Source: Yoonia maritima (GTDB lineage Bacteria; Pseudomonadota; Alphaproteobacteria; Rhodobacterales; Rhodobacteraceae). Taken from it: a stretch of DNA of 64,000 nucleotides. Made by a program: the position numbers and the translations under genes. The notes beneath the pieces are model-generated. The model was not told the origin of the DNA. It saw only the letters and a list, made by a program, of their open reading frames with translations, and did not search any database. The stretch covers positions 744,001-808,000 of the forward strand of contig NZ_PKFN01000007.1 of assembly GCF_002933395.1 (NCBI RefSeq), given 5' to 3'. Each line of letters begins with the position of its first letter. Positions within the stretch are counted from its first letter, which is position 1. This document shows, piece by piece, positions 34,323 to 43,135 of this stretch.

Positions 34323-37199
34323 TTAGCGGCCCAATGACCACCAACCTTTGCGCTTTGGCTTCGCAGGTTCATCAGATACTTCAGCAGGCGTGGCTTCAAC
34401 AGGCGTGGCTTCAACAACGGGTACCGGTTCCGGAGCGGGTTCAGCGACCGGAACAGTATCCGGTATAACCTCGACAACAGGCTCAGGTTTCACCTCAGCA
34501 ACAGGCTCAGGTTTCACCTCAGCAACAGGCTCGGACTTCACATCAGCAACAGGCTCGGACTTCACATCAGCCGCTGGTGCTTTTGCATCAGGATCTGATG
34601 AAGCTGGCGTCGCCGCTACCTCTGCCGCTGGTTCAGCCACAACAGCATCCTCAGCCACAACGGCCGCTTTGGGCTTTGCACGACTGCGGCGCTTTGGCTT
34701 TGGCTTTTCAGCGACAACAGTATCGTCTGTCGCAGCAGCCTCAACCGGTGTCTCTTCTGTGGTTTCTTTTACCTTCGGTTCCGCCTTTTTACGGGTACGA
34801 GTCCGCTTTTTCGGCGCAGGTTTCTCTTCGGCTTCTGGAGCAGCAGCTTTATCTGCTTCTGCTGCATCATCCGCCGCAACAGTCTCTTCAACCTTGGGCG
34901 CTGCCTTACGTGTCCGCGAACGGGTGCGCTTTGGCTTTTCTTCGGCGACAGGTGCTTCAGCCTCGGCTTCTACTACAGGTGCATCTGCTTCAACTGTGGC
35001 GTCAACAGGTGCTTCTGCTGGGGTAGTTTCAGAAACGTCGTTTGCTTCGGCACCTTCAGTCTGTTGGTTTTCACCATTTCCATTGCCCCCCCGACGACGG
35101 CGACGACGCCGGCGTTTACGCTTCGGCTTGTCTTCACCTTCACCGTTTTCATCGTTAGCAACCGCTTCGTTTTCTTCGACCTCGGTCTCAACTGCGATGT
35201 CATCATCGTCGTCCATGATAACAGTGGTCGTAACAACAGGTGCGGCCTCTGGGACAACGCGTGTTGCGGTTTTGAACTTCTCAATCGCAAAGTCAGGTGA
35301 CACCAGCGTTGGATCACACTCAATACGCACTGACAGTCCGTAACGTGCTTCGATATCGCCGATGTGCTCGCGCTTGCCGTTCATCAAGAAGTTGGCAATC
35401 GCGATGGGCGCCTTAACCAGTACTTCTTTGGAACGACCACGCACGCCTTCTTCTTCCAACTGGCGCAGGATCGAAAGTGACACGTTATCGTCAGACCGCA
35501 GCAGACCCGTGCCGTGACAATGCGAACACATCTGTGTCGTTGCCTCAAGCATGCCGGGGCGTAGACGCTGACGCGACATTTCCAGCAGACCAAAGCCCGA
35601 GATACGGCCGACCTGAATACGGGCACGATCAGTCTTGAGCTTGTCTTTGAAACGCTTTTCAACGGCGCTGTTATTCTTGCGTTCGTCCATGTCGATAAAG
35701 TCGATCACGATCAGACCGGCCAAATCGCGCAGGCGCAATTGGCGTGCGACCTCATCAGCCGCCTCTAGGTTAGTCTTTAGCGCGGTCTGTTCAATAGAAC
35801 CCTCTTTCGTGGCACGGCCAGAGTTCACATCAATCGCGACAAGCGCCTCTGTGATGCCGATTACGATGTAACCGCCCGAAGGCAGTTGAACGGTGGGGTT
35901 GAACATCCCCCCCAAGTAACTTTCGACCTGATAACGCGCGTAAAGCGGAAGCTGTTCCGTGTAGAATTTCACGTTTTTAGCATGCGACGGCATGATCATC
36001 TTCATGAAGTCTTTTGCCGTGCGGTAACCCGCCTCACCTGCAACAATCACTTCGTCGATCTCTTTTGAGTAAAGATCGCGGATGGAGCGTTTGATCAGAT
36101 CGCCTTCTTCGTAAATCTTCGCGGGTGCGACAGATTTCAAAGTCAGTTCGCGGATCTGTTCCCACATACGCTGCAGGTATTCATAATCGCGCTTGATCTC
36201 GGCCTTCGTACGCTGCGCGCCAGCCGTGCGAATGATAAGACCAGCGCCATCAGGCACGGTCATCTCGCCGGCAATTTCTTTTAGCTTCTTACGGTCAGCA
36301 GCATTTGTGATCTTGCGGCTGATACCGCCACCGCGGGCCGTGTTTGGCATAAGAACGCAATAGCGACCAGCGAGCGACAGATAGGTCGTAAGCGCAGCAC
36401 CTTTATTGCCACGTTCTTCTTTAACAACTTGGATCAAAAGAACCTGACGGACCTTAATGACCTCTTGGATTTTGTAGCGCTTGGGGCGCGGCTTGCGCAC
36501 TGGGCGCACTTCGTCGGTGTCATCCTCTTCAGCGACACTTTCGATGCTGTCATCTTTGCTGCGCGCATCCAACTGCGGCTGTTCGTCATCCGCATCATCG
36601 GCAGACGGCGTTTCAACCGGTGTGTCAGAGACCAGCACCATAGGAGAGCTGCCTTCATCGTCGTCGCCAAGATCGATGGTTTCCATACCCGCAATATCGC
36701 CAGAGGTTTGCTCTTCTGGCGTTTCAACTTTGGGTGTTTCAACATCCGCGACAGCCGGGGATTCAGTGTCGGCGGCATCCTCTGCAGGTGCAGCTTCGGC
36801 TGTTACGACGGCATCCTCAGTTTCAACAACTGCTGGCTTTGGTTTCGCGCGGCTGCGGCGGCGTTTAGGCTTTTCTTCCTCTGCTTCTGCCTCAGCCTTT
36901 AGGCTTTCGGCATAGGCCTTTTCTTCGGCCATAAGCGCTTCGCGATCAGCGACCGGGATCTGGTAGTAATCGGGATGAATTTCCGAAAACGCCAAAAACC
37001 CATGACGATTTCCACCGTAGTCTACGAATGCAGCCTGCAGGGATGGTTCAACGCGCGTAACCTTAGCGAGGTATATGTTGCCAGCTAGCTGGCGTTTGAA
37101 CTGGCTTTCAAAATCAAATTCTTCGACCTTGTTGCCGTCGACGACAACGACGCGGGTTTCTTCCGCGTGTGTCGCATCGATTAACATTTTCTTTGGCAT
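34323..37199 (-). CDS. rne: Ribonuclease E
   Basis: The 958-residue endoribonuclease is the core of the RNA degradosome. In order: the M-L-I-D-A-T-H start, an S1 domain interrupted by a long acidic/Ala-Pro insert (about 95-245, common in alphaproteobacteria), the sensor and DNase I-like catalytic region with V-A-I-D-V-N-S-G, and the zinc link C-S-H-C-H-G-T-G. A disordered C-terminal half follows with an Arg-rich patch (K-R-K-R-R-R-R-R-R-R-R) and Ala/Glu/Pro/Val repeats, ending G-W-W-S-L-G-R. The start at 37199 is preferred over 37214. It has a long upstream gap where autoregulation by the leader, as in other RNase E genes, could occur. Confidence 0.95.
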   Translation of the reverse strand: MPKKMLIDATHAEETRVVVVDGNKVEEFDFESQFKRQLAGNIYLAKVTRVEPSLQAAFVDYGGNRHGFLAFSEIHPDYYQIPVADREALMAEEKAYAESLKAEAEAEEEKPKRRRSRAKPKPAVVETEDAVVTAEAAPAEDAADTESPAVADVETPKVETPEEQTSGDIAGMETIDLGDDDEGSSPMVLVSDTPVETPSADDADDEQPQLDARSKDDSIESVAEEDDTDEVRPVRKPRPKRYKIQEVIKVRQVLLIQVVKEERGNKGAALTTYLSLAGRYCVLMPNTARGGGISRKITNAADRKKLKEIAGEMTVPDGAGLIIRTAGAQRTKAEIKRDYEYLQRMWEQIRELTLKSVAPAKIYEEGDLIKRSIRDLYSKEIDEVIVAGEAGYRTAKDFMKMIMPSHAKNVKFYTEQLPLYARYQVESYLGGMFNPTVQLPSGGYIVIGITEALVAIDVNSGRATKEGSIEQTALKTNLEAADEVARQLRLRDLAGLIVIDFIDMDERKNNSAVEKRFKDKLKTDRARIQVGRISGFGLLEMSRQRLRPGMLEATTQMCSHCHGTGLLRSDDNVSLSILRQLEEEGVRGRSKEVLVKAPIAIANFLMNGKREHIGDIEARYGLSVRIECDPTLVSPDFAIEKFKTATRVVPEAAPVVTTTVIMDDDDDIAVETEVEENEAVANDENGEGEDKPKRKRRRRRRRRGGNGNGENQQTEGAEANDVSETTPAEAPVDATVEADAPVVEAEAEAPVAEEKPKRTRSRTRKAAPKVEETVAADDAAEADKAAAPEAEEKPAPKKRTRTRKKAEPKVKETTEETPVEAAATDDTVVAEKPKPKRRSRAKPKAAVVAEDAVVAEPAAEVAATPASSDPDAKAPAADVKSEPVADVKSEPVAEVKPEPVAEVKPEPVVEVIPDTVPVAEPAPEPVPVVEATPVEATPAEVSDEPAKPKRKGWWSLGR
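34478..34573 (-). repeat. Four tandem 24-base repeats in the rne 3' coding region
   Basis: Two identical 24-base units (34478-34525) are followed by two of a variant type (34526-34573, last unit diverging at its end). They encode eight-residue P-V-A-D/E-V-K-S/P-E repeats in the disordered RNase E tail. The pairwise structure suggests recent duplication and likely length variation between strains. Confidence 0.85.
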
Positions 37200-37651
37200 A
37201 TTGTCCGTTCGCACATAACCCGATAGCCCCCCCTGGGGGAGCAGTTGTTCGTGTTACGTGTCTGATTAAGGCGATCTGCGCGCGGGCAAATACGGGGCCC
37301 CTCAGGGCCACTGCATCCTTGCCTATATACGTCGCGCGTTGCATCGCGTTTCTTCTCCGACCTCAGGTCAAGCCTAAGGCCCATTCAGGGCCCGGTCAGC
37401 GTCTTTACCGCATGACCAGAGCGTTCTTCTGACCCCTTGGGATCAAATCAGCTGCGATCAACATGTGTGAAACACCATTGATGCAGAGAATCTTTCAAAG
37501 GTGCAGGACATTCCCACGTCACCCGTCCCTCATACATAAGGGAGGACAGTGACCGATTACAATCGGAAACTGTTTCTTTTCCGTTCACGACCAAACGCAA
37601 AGCGTTGAAATAAGCATAAAATGTGCATCAAAAGCGACATTCAGAGGCTCA
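37200..37651. other. Long non-coding gap upstream of rne
   Basis: About 450 bases without a supportable gene. The part next to rne should hold its promoter and leader. A CCGAT-TACA-ATCGG hairpin lies at about 37553-37566. No small protein with a convincing ribosome site was found. Confidence 0.5.
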
Positions 37652-37688
37652 AAAGAAAAATGGCAGGAATGTATCATCATTCCTGCCA
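37652..37688 (-). terminator. Terminator after dctD
   Basis: A perfect 11-bp stem (37661-37671 with 37678-37688) with a 6-base loop, followed on the minus strand by a T-rich tail (37652-37660). It lies 26 bases past the dctD stop and is a textbook intrinsic terminator. Confidence 0.85.
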
Positions 37689-37714
37689 CCCAAATTTACT
37701 GTAGAGATCTGACA

Positions 37715-39058
37715 TCAACCCCCAAGATAGTCAGACCGCTGTAATCCATATTTAGCCATTTTTTCATTCAGCGTGCGACGCGGCAGACAAAGTTCATCCA
37801 TGACAGAAACAATCGATCCGCGGTGGCGGCGCATTGTGTTGTCGATAAGCATCCGTTCAAAGGCTTCAACGAATTCCTTTAGTGGTTTCCCTTCAGTCGT
37901 AATTGCGGGCTTCATTTCTTCGGTATCAGCCATCAGTAGCGACGCAATCGACCCGGTTCCGCGACGGTTTTGAAGAACTGCACGCTCTGCCACATTGATA
38001 AGCTGCCGAACGTTACCCGGCCAAGGGGCTTGCAAAAGCTGGGCGGCTTCTTGCGCGCTAACCTCTGGGGCATCACACCCATATTCATCGGCGAACTGTT
38101 CGCTCAGGCGGGCGAATAGCGTCAGGATATCTTCGCCGCGCTGCCGCAGTGGCGGAACAGTGATGCGCAACGCCGCCAACCGGTAAAACAAATCAGGACG
38201 CAGCACGCTTTCGCAGGTTTTATCCTGCTCTTGCAGGTTACAAATCGCAACGATGCGCGTTTCGGCAGGCGTCCCCTGCTCATTGATCGCAGTTAACAAC
38301 CGCGCCTGCAATGCGTGGCTGAGAGCCTCGATATCCTCAAGCACCAATGTGCCGCCTCGAGCTTCTTCGATCGCAGGGATCGGCTCATCATCGCGGGCGG
38401 GGCCAAAGATCACACGACCAAGTGTCTCTTCATCGTACGCAGAACAGCTTAGCAGTACGAATTTCTTAGACGCGCGGGCACCAACGGCATGCAAAGCATG
38501 CGCGACAAGCGTTTTACCTGTACCGGTTTCACCTTCGATCAGCACATGACCATCGGCCTGCCCCAGATCCAAAATGTCTTCTTTCAAACGCTCCATCGGT
38601 GGCGACTGACCAATCAATTTTTTGATCAGCGCGGACCCGTCTGACAGTTCCTTACGAAGCGCACGGTTATCCAGTGTCAAACGCCGCGCATGCGTTGCCT
38701 TTTTCGCAAGTTCGGTCATCCGATCCGGATTAAACGGCTTTTCAAGGAAATCAAAAGCCCCAACGCGCATTGCCTCAACCGCCATCGGCACATCACCGTG
38801 ACCTGTGATCATGATCACAGGCAGCGTGCTATCGACACCTTTGAGTTTTTTCAAAAACTGCATGCCGTCCATACCGGGCATCCGCACATCAGAAACGACG
38901 ATACCTGGATAATCCGTCCCCAGACCCTTTAGGGCATCCTCGGCTGACGCGAATGTTTCAGTTTCAAAGCCAGATAGCGTCAACCACTGACTAATCGACT
39001 GCCGCATATCCGTTTCGTCATCCACGATTGCAATTTTCATGGCTTTGTTCATGCTCAT
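37715..39058 (-). CDS. dctD: DctD-like response regulator lacking the sigma-54 GAFTGA loop
   Basis: 447 residues: a receiver domain (about 6-120; phospho-acceptor Asp57), an AAA+ domain with Walker A G-E-T-G-T-G-K-T (176-183) and the arginine-finger region R-P-D-L-F-Y-R-L (287-294), and a C-terminal Fis-type helix-turn-helix (about 400-440). In ordinary NtrC-type activators F-G-x-x-x-G-A-F-T-G-A follows. Here the segment F-G-P-A-R-D-D-E-P (218-226) replaces it, about six residues shorter, and Walker B reads L-V-L-E-D. It therefore probably cannot remodel sigma-54 polymerase. It pairs with dctB 12 bases upstream. The usual target, a C4-dicarboxylate transporter, is not in the window. Confidence 0.88.
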   Translation of the reverse strand: MSMNKAMKIAIVDDETDMRQSISQWLTLSGFETETFASAEDALKGLGTDYPGIVVSDVRMPGMDGMQFLKKLKGVDSTLPVIMITGHGDVPMAVEAMRVGAFDFLEKPFNPDRMTELAKKATHARRLTLDNRALRKELSDGSALIKKLIGQSPPMERLKEDILDLGQADGHVLIEGETGTGKTLVAHALHAVGARASKKFVLLSCSAYDEETLGRVIFGPARDDEPIPAIEEARGGTLVLEDIEALSHALQARLLTAINEQGTPAETRIVAICNLQEQDKTCESVLRPDLFYRLAALRITVPPLRQRGEDILTLFARLSEQFADEYGCDAPEVSAQEAAQLLQAPWPGNVRQLINVAERAVLQNRRGTGSIASLLMADTEEMKPAITTEGKPLKEFVEAFERMLIDNTMRRHRGSIVSVMDELCLPRRTLNEKMAKYGLQRSDYLGG

Positions 39059-39070
39059 TTTCTTTCCTAC

Positions 39071-40825
39071 CTACTCCGCCGCAGCGACGTGATCTTTCAA
39101 ACGCGGCAACTGGACCTCGAATATAGCCCCGCCATCTACGGCATTCCGCGCCATCAGTCGCCCGCCAAGGTCGCCAACGATCCCTGATGAAATCGCCAAT
39201 CCTAATCCGGTCCCATCCCCCGGCTGTTTGGTCGTGTAAAACGGCTCAAACAGCTGATCGAGGTTTTCGATACCTTCTCCGTTATCTCGAATTTGTAGAC
39301 TGATTGTATCACCAGCCGCGAGCAAAATTTCAACCGTTGGGTTACTTGCCCCCTTAGTCGCGTCCAATGCGTTGCGAAGCAAGTTCACAATAACCTGTTC
39401 CAATCGCAACCGATCACCTAAAATCATCACCGGTTCATTTGGCAGTGACCTGATGATATTGACGTCTCTTATCTTTAACTGAGGCTCCATCATCGCAAGC
39501 GCAGTTGATACCGCCGCGCGAATATCCATTGGTTCAAATGCGTCAGCACCTTTTCGCGCGTATGACTTAAGCTGACGAGTAATTGCGCCCATGCGTTCAA
39601 GCAGATCGTCGATACGCTGGAAGGATGACATTGCTTCTTCTGGGCGTTCACGTTGCAGCAAAAGCCGCGCACCAGCTAGGTATGTTTTCATCGCAGCCAA
39701 GGGTTGGTTTAGCTCGTGACTTACCGCCGCGGACATTTCCCCCAACGCTGCCAATTTCGACGACTGCGCAATCGTTTGCTCTGCAACCTGAAGCGTCTGC
39801 TCAACCTTCTCACGTTCGGCAATTTCCCGCTGCAAACGGCGGTTTAACGCACGAAGTTCAGCTGACTCACGCTGAAAAAACACCAGCCGTGATGCTGTCT
39901 TGCGCGACATGAACCAAAACATGACAGCCAAGAGAATCGCAAATCCCATGCCTTCGATAGCAAGAATACCGTTCACACGCTCGCGCACCGATGCATAAGC
40001 CGTGTAGCTGACCATTTTCCAGCCTTCATGAGGAACACGTGCCTCGCGGCGTAGCACAGCTTCGCCCGACAAATACGCATCAGCCGGAAGCCCTGTAAGC
40101 GCGCGAAAACTGCGCTGCATAACGTCCCAAAATGTTACATTACGGCTATCGCTTAACGCCTCTTTCTCTGTCAAACCGCGCCAGCGTGGCTCTGTGGCCA
40201 TGATGATTTGGCCCTCGCTATCAAGAACAAGAACGGCTTCTGAGCCGCCGACCCAGCCCGCTTGCAGTAACGCGGAATTCACTTCTACGGCAATCACGCC
40301 ACGCACCTGACCAAAAACTTCTATTTTACGAGAAAACACGTAAGTAAAATCACCATCCGCATTGCGCGTCGTTGCATAGACAGTTTGATCGCCGTTCAGT
40401 GCATTCAAAAAGTAAGGTTCATTCGTGTGCAGGACGCCAACTTCATCATGGGCCGTAGCAGCAACAGTCTCTCCGATACGATCAAGTAGCAGCAGCGAAG
40501 CAGATCCAATTTCGGACACAAAAGATAGTAGATGATCTGACGATTCTGAAAAATCGCGATCTTCGAGCGCGCGGATCAGCTCTGGATCACGCGCCAAAAG
40601 CTGCGGCACGACCGAATTTCGCTGTAATTCACTAGTGAGGTTCGTCACGTAAAGCGCAAGCCTAACCTCAGAGCTATCGCTAATCGATTCTGTAAACCGC
40701 TTTGTTAAAAGCTGGTTCGAAACATAGATAACAATCAGTGCAAACAGGCAGACGACCAAAATCGAAAGACGCAGAAACCATCTGCCCTGACCGTGCCGCC
40801 CGTTCGTTGTCTTTGTCGTGCTCAT
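39071..40825 (-). CDS. dctB: DctB-like sensor histidine kinase
   Basis: 584 residues: a first membrane helix (about 18-38), a periplasmic double-PAS-like sensor (about 40-285), a second helix (about 290-310), a coiled linker, the H box with S-H-E-L-N-Q-P-L-A-A, and an ATPase domain (N box L-L-R-N-A-L-D-A, D-N-G-E-G-I, G-T-G-L-G-L). This is the NtrB/DctB kinase class. Known DctB senses C4-dicarboxylates such as succinate. It forms an operon with the dctD-like gene. Confidence 0.9.
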   Translation of the reverse strand: MSTTKTTNGRHGQGRWFLRLSILVVCLFALIVIYVSNQLLTKRFTESISDSSEVRLALYVTNLTSELQRNSVVPQLLARDPELIRALEDRDFSESSDHLLSFVSEIGSASLLLLDRIGETVAATAHDEVGVLHTNEPYFLNALNGDQTVYATTRNADGDFTYVFSRKIEVFGQVRGVIAVEVNSALLQAGWVGGSEAVLVLDSEGQIIMATEPRWRGLTEKEALSDSRNVTFWDVMQRSFRALTGLPADAYLSGEAVLRREARVPHEGWKMVSYTAYASVRERVNGILAIEGMGFAILLAVMFWFMSRKTASRLVFFQRESAELRALNRRLQREIAEREKVEQTLQVAEQTIAQSSKLAALGEMSAAVSHELNQPLAAMKTYLAGARLLLQRERPEEAMSSFQRIDDLLERMGAITRQLKSYARKGADAFEPMDIRAAVSTALAMMEPQLKIRDVNIIRSLPNEPVMILGDRLRLEQVIVNLLRNALDATKGASNPTVEILLAAGDTISLQIRDNGEGIENLDQLFEPFYTTKQPGDGTGLGLAISSGIVGDLGGRLMARNAVDGGAIFEVQLPRLKDHVAAAE

Positions 40826-40869
40826 GCACGCACTCTATGGCCACGGTACCCCCACAGCAAGGACGCAAC

Positions 40870-41538
40870 TTAGGCGGAAACCAATTGATCCATCAGTCCG
40901 CGGAAAAGCGCCTGCCCATCCGTGCCACCGTGACCTTCGTCAACGGCACGTTCTGGGTGTGGCATCATACCAAGAACACGACGATTTTCAGACAAGACGC
41001 CCGCAATATCGGCAACAGACCCGTTCGGATTTACGACATACCGGAACGCGACGCGATCCTCTGCTTCGATCTTTTTCAGGCCGTCGGTGTCAATGGAATA
41101 GTTTCCATCATGGTGTGCAACAGGATAGTCAACCACATCACCAACCGCGTAACCCGAGGTGAATTCAGAATTTGAACTTTCTACTTTCAGATCAACGGAC
41201 TTACAGATGAACTTAAGGTTCGCGTTGCGCATCAACGCGCCCGGAAGCAATCCCGTTTCAGTCAAGACTTGAAATCCATTGCAGACACCAAGAACGTAAC
41301 CGCCACGGTTTGCGTGATCCACAATCGCCTTGCAAATCGGAGACTGCGCAGCAATCGCACCACAGCGCAAGTAGTCGCCAAATGAAAACCCGCCAGGAAC
41401 AGCAACAAGGTCAACGTTGTCAGGCAACGCTGCATCTTTGTGCCATACCATACTTACATCAGCGCCGGCCGCTTTTAAGGCGACCGCCATGTCGCGGTCG
41501 CAGTTGGAACCGGGAAAAACAACGACAGCAGCGCGCAT
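40870..41538 (-). CDS. purQ: Phosphoribosylformylglycinamidine synthase subunit PurQ
   Basis: The 222-residue glutamine amidotransferase subunit supplies ammonia to PurL in purine synthesis. It starts [14 protein letters not shown]. The nucleophile cysteine is in L-G-V-C-N-G-F-Q (about 86), and the catalytic H-P-E is near the C terminus (M-M-P-H-P-E-R). Its ATG shares a base with the purS stop, so the start is well fixed by coupling. Confidence 0.96.
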   Translation of the reverse strand: MRAAVVVFPGSNCDRDMAVALKAAGADVSMVWHKDAALPDNVDLVAVPGGFSFGDYLRCGAIAAQSPICKAIVDHANRGGYVLGVCNGFQVLTETGLLPGALMRNANLKFICKSVDLKVESSNSEFTSGYAVGDVVDYPVAHHDGNYSIDTDGLKKIEAEDRVAFRYVVNPNGSVADIAGVLSENRRVLGMMPHPERAVDEGHGGTDGQALFRGLMDQLVSA

Positions 41539-41768
41539 CAAAGCACCTCGATCCGGTAGCTTTCGATCACAGTATTCGCGAGCAATTTTTCGCACATCTG
41601 TTCGATCGTCGCTTCGGTAGTGCCTTCGGCGAGATCAAGTTCAATCACTTTACCCTGACGCACACCTTCGACGCCATCAAAGCCAAGGCTCCCGAGCGCG
41701 TGACGCACGGCCTCTCCCTGCGGGTCAAGTACACCGTTTTTCAACATTACATATACGCGGGCTTTCAT
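41538..41768 (-). CDS. purS: Phosphoribosylformylglycinamidine synthase subunit PurS
   Basis: The 76-residue small subunit bridges PurQ and PurL in the multi-subunit FGAM synthase. K-A-R-V-Y-V-M-L-K-x-G-V-L-D-P-Q-G is diagnostic. ATG 41768 is chosen because AAGGGA stands at suitable distance; the in-frame ATG at 41777 is almost on top of it. Order purC-purS-purQ; purL is not in the window. Confidence 0.95.
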   Translation of the reverse strand: MKARVYVMLKNGVLDPQGEAVRHALGSLGFDGVEGVRQGKVIELDLAEGTTEATIEQMCEKLLANTVIESYRIEVL

Positions 41769-41817
41769 CAGCGGCATTCCCTTGTCTCGGTTCGTTTCAA
41801 GTAGTCAAAAACCAACG

Positions 41818-42579
41818 TTAGTTGATCAATGTTGGCTTTGTTGCATGAGTCACGTTGGATGGCATAACGCCCAAACGCTTTGCAACTTCGGTGTATGCAT
41901 CGGCCAGATCGCCCAGATCGCGCCGAAACACGTCTTTGTCCAGCTTTTGACCTGTTTCGATATCCCACAACCGGCAGCTATCGGGGCTAATTTCATCGGC
42001 CAAAAGCAGACGCGGAAATTCATTATCCCAAACGCGACCGATCTCAATTTTGAAATCAACCAGTTTGATACCAACACCGAACATGACGCCGGACATCCAG
42101 TCATTCACACGCAGGGCAAGACTGATAATATCATCCAAGTCCTGCTGGCTCGCCCAACCGAATGCAACGATGTATTCTTCTGGAACCAACGGATCACCCA
42201 AAGCATCGTCTTTGTACGAAAATTCGACAATCGGACGCGGCAACGGGGTACCTTCTTCCATGCCAAGACGTTTCGCCATTGAGCCGGCAGCAACATTGCG
42301 CACGATCACCTCAAGCGGGATGATCTCAACTTGACGAATTAGCTGTTCGCGCATGTTCAAACGTTTAATGAAATGCGTCGGGATACCGATATTGCTCAGG
42401 CCGGTCATAAAGAACTCTGAAAGACGGTTATTCAACACGCCTTTGCCGTCGATTACAGCCTTCTTCTCCGCGTTAAAAGCGGTCGCGTCGTCCTTAAAGT
42501 ACTGGACAAGCGTCCCTGGCTCAGGACCTTCGTACAAGACCTTTGCTTTGCCTTCGTAAATTTTCTTGCGGCGTGCCAT
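41818..42579 (-). CDS. purC: SAICAR synthetase
   Basis: The 253-residue enzyme joins aspartate to CAIR with ATP in purine synthesis. Family landmarks: [16 protein letters not shown], and the [10 protein letters not shown] signature near residue 88. The start at 42579 follows AGAGGTGAGC. It leads the purC-purS-purQ run with 49 bases before purS. Confidence 0.96.
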   Translation of the reverse strand: MARRKKIYEGKAKVLYEGPEPGTLVQYFKDDATAFNAEKKAVIDGKGVLNNRLSEFFMTGLSNIGIPTHFIKRLNMREQLIRQVEIIPLEVIVRNVAAGSMAKRLGMEEGTPLPRPIVEFSYKDDALGDPLVPEEYIVAFGWASQQDLDDIISLALRVNDWMSGVMFGVGIKLVDFKIEIGRVWDNEFPRLLLADEISPDSCRLWDIETGQKLDKDVFRRDLGDLADAYTEVAKRLGVMPSNVTHATKPTLIN

Positions 42580-42712
42580 GCTCACCTCTTTTTACATGCG
42601 CCTGCCCGCCCTGGGCCGCGTCATACGCGCGTCATAGTGCAAGCACACCTTGCGAGCAAGCACCTGCGAAACCATATGTTATATATCTGTTCAACAAAGC
42701 CATGAGGTTATT

Positions 42713-43027
42713 ATGAACACGTTTCAAGACCGCGAACGCGCCTTCGAGGCCAAATTCGCACATGACGCCGAAATGCAGTTTAAAGCCGTTGCGCGGCGAA
42801 ATCGTCTACTCGGCCTTTGGGCCGCCGCGCTCATGAATAAATCCGCCGAAGAAACTGCGGTTTACGCAAGTGAAATCGTTGCAGCTGATATGACACACCC
42901 TGACGACACCGACATGATCAATAAACTGGTTGCCGACCTTGGCGACCGTGCGGATGAAACGACCATTCGTGCGCAAATGGCCGTATTGCTGCTTGAGGCA
43001 AAAGAACAAATACTGTCAGAAACCTAA
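42713..43027 (+). CDS. DUF1476 protein (ATPase inhibitor zeta-like)
   Basis: A 104-residue helical protein beginning F-Q-D-R-E-R-A-F-E-A-K-F-A-H-D, which is characteristic of DUF1476, the family of the zeta subunit that inhibits F1-ATPase rotation in Paracoccus and other alphaproteobacteria. R-N-R-L-L-G-L-W-A-A is the other family landmark. GAGG precedes the ATG by 7 bases. It is divergent from purC. ATP synthase genes are not nearby, so the role is taken from the family. Confidence 0.85.
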   Translation: MNTFQDRERAFEAKFAHDAEMQFKAVARRNRLLGLWAAALMNKSAEETAVYASEIVAADMTHPDDTDMINKLVADLGDRADETTIRAQMAVLLLEAKEQILSET

Positions 43028-43135
43028 AACCACGCCACGGCTACACTGTAACTGCACATTTTACGTTTTTAACTCTCGCATTAATTTGCAATTCATCACA
43101 TATGCGTAATCCGGAATTAGTAAGCCGGAGCAAGC

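Noticed and set aside
34348-35343. Long plus-strand open frame (331 codons) rich in Ser, Thr, Ala and Gly, opposite rne.
   Set aside because: It is the mirror of the biased Ala/Glu/Pro/Val coding of the RNase E tail, has no ribosome site and no family resemblance.
36429-36915. Two overlapping plus-strand frames opposite the acidic insert of RNase E.
   Set aside because: Low-complexity shadows of the real minus-strand gene.
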